Source: Nostoc sp. JL34 (lineage in GTDB: Bacteria; Cyanobacteriota; Cyanobacteriia; Cyanobacteriales; Nostocaceae). Taken from it: 46,691 nt of DNA. The stretch spans positions 1-46,691 of the forward strand of contig NZ_JABXKQ010000013.1 in assembly GCF_017114945.1 (NCBI RefSeq), read 5' to 3'. Made by a program: the position numbers and the translations under genes. Under the pieces are notes generated by a model, which did no database searches, had not been told where the DNA came from, and was given only the letters and a program-made list of their open reading frames with translations. Below are positions 36,299 to 43,682 of this stretch, piece after piece; position 1 is the stretch's first letter, and the number at the start of each line of letters is the position of its first letter.

Positions 36299-38602
36299 CT
36301 ACTTCAGATAAATCAACAAATTCAATCCCGGAATTGTACGCGAAAGTGTCCACAAAACCAACGTGATGTAAATTAAACCCAAACTCCATTGATACCAAGC
36401 AAGTGCAGAGATAATACCTGGTAAATGTTCGTCTCGCAAACGAATATCGTTAAATCCTAATTTAACTAGGTTGTTGAGACTAAAATCATAGTAGTTGAGC
36501 CAGTTCCAATGGCGATCGCCCAACAAGGGCATATATCGTTCCCGAAATGTCTGATTCCTTGGTATCACTGGCAAACGTCCAATCAATAATCGTAATTGGC
36601 GAAATGTGCCGTCTTCTGTGAAATAAGAAACGTCCATTAAGTCATGATAACGACCTTGTTGGTAAAGTCGGATCAATAAAGCCATTGGCACGGGGACAAT
36701 AATTATAAAAAGACACCCCAATGTCAGCCAAGGTTGTGCAGTATTACGAAAGATCGCTAGTAAGCTGAAGAATTCTAAAACGCTAAAACTGACTAATATC
36801 GAAATGGTTTCGTAAGATGTGGGAATAATTGGTACGGGATGCAGGCGACGATAGCGATCCACTAGCCAAAATAGTAAGCCGAAATAAGCGATCGCTAATC
36901 CTCCCACGCCAAAGACTAACCAAAAATTTGTCCCATAGCCACTCAACAACAGCAGTACACTCAACGCCAACCAACTCCAAGCTTGCAGTAACCATCCACC
37001 AATAGAAAGGGTTTCCCCAACAATTAAGCGATCGCTTAGTTGGGTATATTTTTTTAAATCGATGTCTGCTATGGTGAGTAACTCACTACTGTTGCGAAAG
37101 GATTTTAGCAGACGACGCTGGGCGATCGCTTGGGCTTGAGTTGCAGAAAAACCCAGATTCATCAAACTGGCAACAGTTGCACTATTAATATTTGTAGCCG
37201 TCAAACGATGCCCAAACTCGATTAATCGCAGTCGTTGTTTTGTGTATTCCAGTTCATTAGCATCGGCTACTTGCTGTTGCTGACGAAAATTTTGCCCCAA
37301 ATTCCGCAAGACGTTTTGATTACCTTGCAATGTTGGGATGCAGAACATCTGACCAATCTGACCGGGATTACCTAAAATTTTCGCTTGATTGGAGTTAAAA
37401 GTTAAACCAGGTACGCTTAAACAAGCCTCTTTAGCAAACCTGGCATCACTAAAATCTGCTTGGTTCAGAATGTTCGCACCTTGCAAATTTACTAATTGGT
37501 TAAACTCCGCTTCTCGAAAGCTTACAGATTGCTCAAAAGTTGCTTCTGTTAAAAGGAGGAACTGATTAAAATCGGCTTTAGTAAACTGGGCTTGATTGGC
37601 AAAATACACTTCAGAAAAATCAGCATTCCCTTGCCATTGGACACTATTGAATTTAGCCAACTGTTTAAAAGTTGCTTGGTTAAAGTTGGCAGTATTCTCA
37701 AAGATACTACCTTGAAAATCAGCGAGTTCCCGAAATTTAATTTTTTTAAAGTTAGCTTTTTCAAAAAATATACTGCCCTGAAAATTGCTTGGTTGTTGGA
37801 AGTTAACACTGGTAAAACTAACAGGACGAGCAAATCTGGTTTCAGTCCAGTTAGTGGGTTGGAGAAAAGTTGCACCTTGGGCATCCACAGACTGAAGGAA
37901 AAATGTATTGGAGAACTTAACCTCGCCGTTAAAGCGAGTTTGCACCAGTGTTAAGACACCACGAAAGACGGCGATTTCACTGGCTGGGGTTGACTCTGTT
38001 CCCAGAAGCGATCGACAATCTTTAGAGTTGGGTAAAGCGATTGCGAGTGACTCTAGACAAACAAAGCGCAAACGTTCTAGTTTTTCTTGTTCGGTAGGGG
38101 TGAAAATGGGTGCGATCGCTTTTGCATACAGTGGTGTTCTTAAACTCAAATCACTGCCGACAAAATCCCCCAGAATCAAAGCATAGCTGAGGTCTAAACC
38201 TAGAGGTTTTGTACCTAGTTCTTTTCGCAGCAGTTGGTAAAAAGCATCACGAAAGCTAGCGTTTTCTGGGCGCAAATCGATCGCCATCTTTTGCAAATCT
38301 ACGGTTAAATTGCCTTCGCGGAGTGTCGGTGTGCGTAGTCGTTCTTGCAATAATTCCAGAGTTAAGGGTGTGCGTTCTGGTTGTGTTTGTCCTGCCCAAG
38401 CAGGTAGGGGGAGGAGGAGGAGAAGTAAAACGCAAAGGAACGCTAAGGGAAGCGCAGAGGTACGCAGAGAAACTCCTCTGTGTACCTTTGCGTTTAACCT
38501 CTGCGTGCCTACCCTGCGGGAAGGCGTACCCCTACGGGGAAGCAAGCTACGCGTAGCGTCTCGTAGAGAAGCGCCTATGCGTTTAAAAGATAAATTATGC
38601 AA
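36299..38602 (-). CDS. Pentapeptide-repeat protein with C-terminal membrane domain
   Basis: This large protein (767 residues from the longest start) has a predicted signal sequence with a leucine run and an AWA cleavage site near residue 70, and a soluble region up to about 200. Residues from about 215 to 410 are degenerate pentapeptide repeats (A/N-F-x-x-A/V units such as ANFKKIKF, ADFQGSIF, ANFNQATF, ADFSEVYF). A helix-hairpin-helix-like stretch follows (INSATVASLMNLGFSATQAQAIAQRR), then about four membrane helices from residue 560. The first 50 residues are translated from interspersed repeat sequence (38447-38602), so the true start is doubtful. The upstream quinone-oxidoreductase-like gene ends nine bases before it. 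The function is unknown. Confidence 0.75.
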   Translation of the reverse strand: MHNLSFKRIGASLRDATRSLLPRRGTPSRRVGTQRLNAKVHRGVSLRTSALPLAFLCVLLLLLLPLPAWAGQTQPERTPLTLELLQERLRTPTLREGNLTVDLQKMAIDLRPENASFRDAFYQLLRKELGTKPLGLDLSYALILGDFVGSDLSLRTPLYAKAIAPIFTPTEQEKLERLRFVCLESLAIALPNSKDCRSLLGTESTPASEIAVFRGVLTLVQTRFNGEVKFSNTFFLQSVDAQGATFLQPTNWTETRFARPVSFTSVNFQQPSNFQGSIFFEKANFKKIKFRELADFQGSIFENTANFNQATFKQLAKFNSVQWQGNADFSEVYFANQAQFTKADFNQFLLLTEATFEQSVSFREAEFNQLVNLQGANILNQADFSDARFAKEACLSVPGLTFNSNQAKILGNPGQIGQMFCIPTLQGNQNVLRNLGQNFRQQQQVADANELEYTKQRLRLIEFGHRLTATNINSATVASLMNLGFSATQAQAIAQRRLLKSFRNSSELLTIADIDLKKYTQLSDRLIVGETLSIGGWLLQAWSWLALSVLLLLSGYGTNFWLVFGVGGLAIAYFGLLFWLVDRYRRLHPVPIIPTSYETISILVSFSVLEFFSLLAIFRNTAQPWLTLGCLFIIIVPVPMALLIRLYQQGRYHDLMDVSYFTEDGTFRQLRLLIGRLPVIPRNQTFRERYMPLLGDRHWNWLNYYDFSLNNLVKLGFNDIRLRDEHLPGIISALAWYQWSLGLIYITLVLWTLSRTIPGLNLLIYLK
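38428..38575. repeat. Composite interspersed repeat inside the 5' end of a gene
   Basis: The stretch contains an imperfect inverted pair: ACGCAAAGGAACGC with GCGCAGAGGTACGCAGAG on the left and CTCTGTGTACCTTTGCGT with CCTCTGCGTGCC on the right. A further block of GGGAAGGCGTACC and AAGCAAGCTACGCGTAGCGTCTC follows by parts. Both types are scattered repeats in Nostoc-type genomes. It supplies the N-terminal codons of the pentapeptide-repeat protein. Confidence 0.7.
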
Positions 38603-38611
38603 ATTGTTCGA

Positions 38612-39619
38612 TCATTCGTCACTAATTAGCAGAACAATTTTACCTGCCACAGTACCGTTTTCAATCAGTTGGTGGGCTTTAGCTGCTTCTTTCAAAGGAA
38701 ACTTGTGACTAACATGGATTTTTAATTTGCCTTCATCGATCCAGGTGGCAGATTGTTCGAGAATTTCTGCATGATGGTGGAGAATTTCTTCCAATCCTAG
38801 CAAGGCTGGTGCCAACATGAATTCTAAACCGATGCGGAGATTGCGAGTTCTAGCAGTTTTCCAAACGGTATTGGCATCTGGTTCGAGAATCGTCACAATA
38901 TCGCCATAGACTCGCACTGCGGGGAAGGTTTTGTGAAAGGTTTCGCCCCCTACAGTATCAAAAGCCAAGTCTACGCCTTCGCCACCAGTCCAATCTAATA
39001 CCGCTTGCACAAAGTCTGTTTGTTTGTAAAAAATTACATGATCAGCACCAAGTTCTTTGACAAAATTAGCTTTTTCCTCAGAACCCACTGTGGTGGAAAC
39101 AGTAGCACCTTTGAGTTTGGCCAATTGAATTGCTACATGGCCGACACCACCAGCACCCGCATGAATCAAAACCCGTTCCCCAGGTTCTAATCGTCCCCGT
39201 TCATATAAAGCTTCCCAGGCGGTGATTAATACTAAAGGCGCTGCTGCTGCTTCGGCAAAGGAGATAGACGCGGGTTTACGTGCCACAAACCGCTCATCTA
39301 CAACGGTATATTCAGCGTAATTTCCTTGATGTGCGCCCAAGCCACCATAGCAAAAATATACTTCATCACCTGGGCGAAAACGCTGAACACCAGCACCCAC
39401 AGCTTCCACGACACCTGCACCATCACATCCTAAAATTGTCGGCATGCGATCGGGATAGAAAGTGCCTCGACTCCGAAGTTTAGTGTCGATGGGGTTAATA
39501 CCAGCCGCCACTAAACGCACTAAAAGTTCAGTATTCCCTACAGGAACAGCAGGGTTTGGTACATCCTGTACTTGCAGAACTTCGGGACTGCCAGCCGCTG
39601 TCATCAAGACTGCTTTCAC
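38612..39619 (-). CDS. Zinc-independent quinone oxidoreductase-like MDR protein
   Basis: The 335-residue medium-chain reductase lacks the catalytic zinc cysteines and follows the quinone-oxidoreductase type: MKAVLMTAAGSPEVLQVQDVP, GINPIDTKLRSRG, LGCDGAGVVEAVGAGVQRF and the NADPH loop HAGAGGVGHVAIQLAK. It reduces quinones or enals with NADPH. The substrate is not predictable. Its stop codon is nine bases before the open frame of the pentapeptide-repeat protein on the same strand, so the two may be cotranscribed even though they are functionally unrelated. Confidence 0.92.
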   Translation of the reverse strand: MKAVLMTAAGSPEVLQVQDVPNPAVPVGNTELLVRLVAAGINPIDTKLRSRGTFYPDRMPTILGCDGAGVVEAVGAGVQRFRPGDEVYFCYGGLGAHQGNYAEYTVVDERFVARKPASISFAEAAAAPLVLITAWEALYERGRLEPGERVLIHAGAGGVGHVAIQLAKLKGATVSTTVGSEEKANFVKELGADHVIFYKQTDFVQAVLDWTGGEGVDLAFDTVGGETFHKTFPAVRVYGDIVTILEPDANTVWKTARTRNLRIGLEFMLAPALLGLEEILHHHAEILEQSATWIDEGKLKIHVSHKFPLKEAAKAHQLIENGTVAGKIVLLISDE

Positions 39620-39870
39620 AACTCTTTCCTCCTGGCTTTAGATGCACGTTCATTTGCAACTTTAGCGCAAGAGGGTGAATACAGAGCTACATCTGAGGAA
39701 AAACTGCAATATCTGGCGACAAGGTGCGAGAGGCCTACGCATCTTCAAAGGTATATATGGAAAAAATCAACTTAATAATTATCTATTATTTGAAATAAAA
39801 CTAAATATTCCGAAATATAGCTATAATAAAAATATACAGCGACAACGCTACTCGTTGCGAGGCAACCAAT

Positions 39871-40002
39871 ATGGATGCCAATGAAGTTTTAGACCAATAT
39901 GCTCAGGCAGATTTGAAAAGAATCAGCCTAATGACTAATCTAATAGGGGCAAAAATGCCTGATGGCAAAATTCACAAAGATCGCTTAAATTCTGCCAAGT
40001 AA
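39871..40002 (+). CDS. Micro pentapeptide-repeat-like protein
   Basis: This 43-residue frame starts MDANEVLDQYAQADL, like the N-terminus of full cyanobacterial pentapeptide-repeat proteins (MDANEVLxxYA). It closes with LMTNLIGAKMPDGKIHKD, like the end of such proteins. The repeats in between are missing, so it may be an internally deleted gene that stayed in frame. GAGG lies at 39859-39862, nine bases before the ATG, which supports translation. It precedes a single-TM protein gene on the same strand. Confidence 0.6.
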   Translation: MDANEVLDQYAQADLKRISLMTNLIGAKMPDGKIHKDRLNSAK

Positions 40003-40062
40003 TTTAGTTAACAGATGACAATCATTCCCTTGTCGAATCAATAAAACAATAGAGAGAAGATC

Positions 40063-40302
40063 ATGAAAACCGATTTTGATTATCCCAACAAAAATTTGCT
40101 TGGGGCAGTAGTTTTTAGACCTAGTTTTAACGACTTTGAAAAAATTAATGCCAATCAAGCTTGGTCATTATTTTTCACCGCTGGTCAAGAAGACAAGGTA
40201 TTAGGACAACAACCTGAATTAGGCAAATTTTTTACATACCTCTTAATCGCTCTTGGAGTAACTGGAACTCTTTGGGCAACCTATTTCAATAACTCTGTGT
40301 AA
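40063..40302 (+). CDS. Small single-TM protein of unknown function
   Basis: The 79-residue protein has a soluble N-terminus (NLLGAVVFRPSFNDFEKINANQAWSLFFTAG) and one C-terminal membrane helix (FFTYLLIALGVTGTLWATYF). AGAGAGAAG lies just before the ATG. I do not recognise the family. The length and single helix resemble photosynthesis-associated small proteins, but the chlorophyll-binding motif of HLIPs (E-x-x-N-G-R) is absent. It precedes nblA by 133 bases on the same strand. Confidence 0.65.
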   Translation: MKTDFDYPNKNLLGAVVFRPSFNDFEKINANQAWSLFFTAGQEDKVLGQQPELGKFFTYLLIALGVTGTLWATYFNNSV

Positions 40303-40435
40303 ACAGGTTGGCTATTAACTAAAAGCCGGACACGGTGATTAGAGAGGCCTAATCTGGATTCTGGGAGTTTAAACATATCAAACACGCTAGTATCGAGCTT
40401 CTAATTTTCGTCCCTAATTAATGCAGGAGCCAAGA

Positions 40436-40633
40436 ATGAATCAGCCCATAGAATTATCATTAGAACAAGAATTTAGCATCCGTTGTTTTGCCGACAAAGT
40501 GCAACAAATGTCCCATGAACAAGCTCAAGAGTTTTTGCTTGTGCTGTATGAACAGATGATGATTCGGGAAACGACTTTCCAGCAATTGCTCAAACATGAG
40601 TGGAGACTAGATTTAGGCACAGTCTCTGGATAA
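40436..40633 (+). CDS. nblA: NblA, phycobilisome degradation adaptor
   Basis: NblA triggers breakdown of phycobilisomes under nitrogen or sulphur starvation by binding phycobiliproteins and delivering them to Clp protease. The 65-residue product matches the family closely: MNQPIELSLEQEFSIRCFADKV, MSHEQAQEFLLVLYEQMMIRE and LLKHEW at the C-terminus, where the phycobilin-binding contact lies. AGGAG at 40425-40429 fixes the ATG at 40436. An in-frame ATG at 40421 is less likely. A perfect terminator follows at 40738-40768. I see no clear NtcA site (GTA-N8-TAC) upstream. Confidence 0.93.
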   Translation: MNQPIELSLEQEFSIRCFADKVQQMSHEQAQEFLLVLYEQMMIRETTFQQLLKHEWRLDLGTVSG

Positions 40634-40652
40634 ACAGAGAAGTAATAAAAGT

Positions 40653-40733
40653 ATGTGTGGTAGATTCGTGTTAGCAGAGCAATGTTTGAATTCAACTGTT
40701 GTCTGCATATCTACGCCCATACATCATTTCTGA
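40653..40733 (+). pseudogene. Possible remnant of an SRAP (HMCES/YedK) gene
   Basis: This 26-codon frame begins MCGRFVLAE. SRAP-domain proteins, which crosslink abasic DNA through Cys2, always begin MCGRF followed by a few hydrophobic residues. Everything after about residue 10 is unlike the family, so if the match is real this is only the first codons of a lost gene. Chance is a serious alternative. Confidence 0.25.
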
Positions 40734-40737
40734 AAAA

Positions 40738-40768
40738 AAAACCGTGAAACACTATGTTTCACGGTTTT
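40738..40768 (+). terminator. nblA: Intrinsic terminator of nblA
   Basis: AAAACCGTGAAAC (40738-40750) pairs perfectly with GTTTCACGGTTTT (40756-40768) around a five-base loop. The stem itself ends in T residues on the plus strand and A residues precede it, so it can work in both directions. Confidence 0.88.
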
Positions 40769-41164
40769 CTGTGTGATGTGAGGAGCTTAACTCTATATCA
40801 TGATAAAGTAACCGCCCAAGCACAAGGCACTGGTAACAATTTTGGTAACAGAATTTTTTGGCGATGATCCTCTCATATCAAGTCCGGTTAATTATTTATG
40901 ATTACCGCATCCGTGCAAAAATCAGGAAAACCTCTTTTTCCCTGCTCCCTGCCCCCTGCACCCCTGCGGTCTAAATGATAAGTTTTTACCCGAACATGAT
41001 ATCAGGTGTGAGGTGCAATCAGATTACGACTTGCTAAACTAAACAATATTGACCAATAAAAATGCATAGCGCATGGATATTTCAGACAAGCCCATATCAC
41101 AACGGGCAAGCTAAATGTGTGGGGTAATAATTATGAATTATTTTGACTTTTAGTCATACAAGGT

Positions 41165-43213
41165 TCAAGGTTGCCCAATAAAGATTACATTTGCCAAAAC
41201 TTGTACTTTTGTTAACTCGCGCACGAGACGTTGAGCTTGATGTTTATAAAGTGGTATTGGCAACACTCTAGGCAAATTATTCATCCATTGCCTAGCGGTA
41301 GGGGAACTACATCCCGTAATCAAAACTATCTCTTCAGCACCATATATAATAGCATTTGTAGTTAGAGCCTTTTCAATTTGCACCTGCCAAAGGCGAGGCA
41401 GCATTTCACCCCATTCAATTCGCTGTAAACTACTGCTTGTGGCTAAAACAATCAAGCGATCGCCAGCATTAAGCTTAACATCATACCAGGGCATCAAGGA
41501 GTAATTATCTCGCCGATATTTCTGGTAGAGAATCGGCACAACACTGTAGCCATAAGCTATTTCAGATAGAAGCAACCCATTGAGAGTATCGCCCTCTTCC
41601 ACCTTGTATTCCGTCACCATAACTATTTGCTCATTCAAGTGAAACAAGCTCAGAACGTTTTCTCCAAAGGCAGCACAAGCAAAGACTTCCGCCGATAAAG
41701 CCGCGCCACACAGAACTTGAGCATAGGGAAACAGAGGAGCTATATTATCACTAAATTGACGGTCTTGAGAGCGGATAATCAAGGTAGTGGCGGGGTTGAT
41801 TGCATGAGCCATCAAACCGATTTCCAGATTTTCCATGTTGTCGTCCCCAACTAAAACGATGCTTTTGGCATGGGAGAGATTCACCTTAGTGAGTGCTTCG
41901 GTAGCATTGCCAACGATAAGGGGTATATCGGGTAAAGTATCTTGGTCGAGAGTGGTAGGATGAATTCCTACTAACGGCTGGTTGAGTTCTTGCAAAAGAG
42001 CAGCCACTCTCTGTCCCAAGCGATTTAAGCCAATAATCACCACATGGTTGCGTTGTGGTATGGGAGGACGAGAATTGAAAAAATGGAATCTTGAAGTAAC
42101 AAGAGCATCAGTCAGCAGTGCATATAATACTCCTACGAAAGCTTGACCTGTTAATGTGAGTCCCAAGCTAAACAACCGCAACCACCAAGGGATATGATCT
42201 GAGGGTTGTGATTGTGATGAAAACTCAACACCGCCAAATAAATCTCCGTATCCTCCCAACAGCAAGACTGCTGTTGCATAGAAAGCTTCTTGGAGGGAAA
42301 TGTCAGGATAATATAAGCGATAAAGAACTATTCCAAGGAACCAGAGAATAAGTACAGTAATCGCATATATTGTCGCAATCCGCCGGATTTGATTTTGGCT
42401 TTGGTAGTAAGATTGCCAAAATTGTGCTATTTCCTCCTTGAGATTTTTCGCTGTGATGCCTTGGATAAACTGTTGCCACTGCCACCTTTGACTATGAAAT
42501 TTTCGGTGTTGCTTAGATAAAGCCAGTTCGTATGCAACATCAATGTAAACTAGCATGTCTCCTACCTGCACTTCTGCCTCTGGGTTCCAGCCAAACAATT
42601 CTTTGAGGGGGTTAGATGAAACAGGTCTGTGACTCAAGATGCGGCGAGTTGTAAGATTGAGTCTATGTACTGGCTTGCCATTACACCAGCTATCCTTCGC
42701 TTCTACCTGGTGCTTTATCACTTGCAATAGTTGCCCTTCTAAGGTGAAATATCCAATAGCTTCAGAGCCGAGGGCTGTCAGAGCGAAGGCATGAGCTGAA
42801 AGATGAGTAGGCTCAAAGGCAACAAAATTACCGAGATTTTCCCATAAGAGTTTGTTGAAATTTTGTTTGTCAGAACGGACAATCAGGCGAACGTGAGGAT
42901 TAAGACGCCGGGCTGCAAAGGCAGCTTCTATATTTATCCGCTCATTTCTAGTCACTAAAAGTATTGAACGACACTGGCTTATACCTGCCTGCTCTAGAAC
43001 ACTTGGCTGGCGGCAGTCTCCTATGATTAACTTTTCTAGTAAACTAGGTACTTCTGGGACTTCCCAATGTTCGGACTGCACATCGTTAATGGCAATGACT
43101 TTAACATCGTACTCTTTTAGGACTGCAACGCAATGTTGCCCTAAACTTTGGAGTCCGCATACTAAGAAAAGGTCTTGGGGTTTTTTTTGATTGCCAGTAG
43201 GAGGGGGATGCAC
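41165..43213 (-). CDS. Double-RCK (TrkA-type) ion channel-like protein
   Basis: The 682-residue protein has an unusual symmetrical plan. An N-terminal RCK unit opens with the NAD-binding LFLVCGLQSLGQHC and ends near residue 235. A membrane part at about 280-385 has two hydrophobic helices around a pore-like loop (LLLGGYGDLFGG). A second RCK unit starts at VVIIGLNRLGQRVAALL and has a TrkA_C-like end. The loop resembles the potassium selectivity filter TVGYGD, with the Thr-Val replaced by Leu-Gly. Potassium or other cation flux gated by nucleotide binding is likely, though conduction is unproven. The start at 43213 is the only good one. Confidence 0.85.
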   Translation of the reverse strand: MHPPPTGNQKKPQDLFLVCGLQSLGQHCVAVLKEYDVKVIAINDVQSEHWEVPEVPSLLEKLIIGDCRQPSVLEQAGISQCRSILLVTRNERINIEAAFAARRLNPHVRLIVRSDKQNFNKLLWENLGNFVAFEPTHLSAHAFALTALGSEAIGYFTLEGQLLQVIKHQVEAKDSWCNGKPVHRLNLTTRRILSHRPVSSNPLKELFGWNPEAEVQVGDMLVYIDVAYELALSKQHRKFHSQRWQWQQFIQGITAKNLKEEIAQFWQSYYQSQNQIRRIATIYAITVLILWFLGIVLYRLYYPDISLQEAFYATAVLLLGGYGDLFGGVEFSSQSQPSDHIPWWLRLFSLGLTLTGQAFVGVLYALLTDALVTSRFHFFNSRPPIPQRNHVVIIGLNRLGQRVAALLQELNQPLVGIHPTTLDQDTLPDIPLIVGNATEALTKVNLSHAKSIVLVGDDNMENLEIGLMAHAINPATTLIIRSQDRQFSDNIAPLFPYAQVLCGAALSAEVFACAAFGENVLSLFHLNEQIVMVTEYKVEEGDTLNGLLLSEIAYGYSVVPILYQKYRRDNYSLMPWYDVKLNAGDRLIVLATSSSLQRIEWGEMLPRLWQVQIEKALTTNAIIYGAEEIVLITGCSSPTARQWMNNLPRVLPIPLYKHQAQRLVRELTKVQVLANVIFIGQP

Positions 43214-43682
43214 TTTCTGTTGATGGCAACATTCGATACTGCTAACAGTATGTGTTTACTAGGATTATATCTCACTGTTCTTGTAATCCTTGGAATTGGG
43301 CATTAGGCCATAGTTATTCTCCTCTTCTCCCCTACTTCTTTCCTCAGATGTATTAAACAAAATATTATTAAGAATTATAAATTTAATTGATGTATACTGA
43401 TGCTTGCACTGAGATATATGTAATAATCCTGAAAAACTGTTAAAAATAAACTTCAGTAAGTTTGCCCTAACCTGCAAATGTATTTTCGCCTTCAAAAAGC
43501 AGGATTTGTTAAGCTGACTCCTATTAGCTTTCCTAGATTTCTGACCAGAAGTAAAGAAAGATCCAAATTTCGATGAGCAACAGCTGACAATACTTTGCTA
43601 TAGGCGCTAAAGTGCATCTACTACAAGCGTAACGACAAGAGAGCGCCTAGAAGAGTCAGTAATACCAGACAGGGACTCTCGC
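43214..43682. other. Divergent intergenic region before the sensor gene
   Basis: These 470 bases contain the promoters of both the double-RCK gene and the sensor gene. I see no repeat or hairpin of note and no supported open frame. No obvious NtcA-type site is present. Confidence 0.45.

Larger units (their letters stand above)
40634..41164. other. Intergenic region after nblA
   Basis: This 530-base stretch holds a tiny frame with an SRAP-like start (40653-40733), the nblA terminator, a pyrimidine-rich simple stretch (about 40935-40972, CCCTGC-type units) and a 25-bp sequence shared with 6415-6439. No conventional gene is present. Confidence 0.55.

Noticed and set aside
40302..40436. NtcA binding site upstream of nblA
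   Set aside because: I found no GTA-N8-TAC with a properly spaced -10 element.
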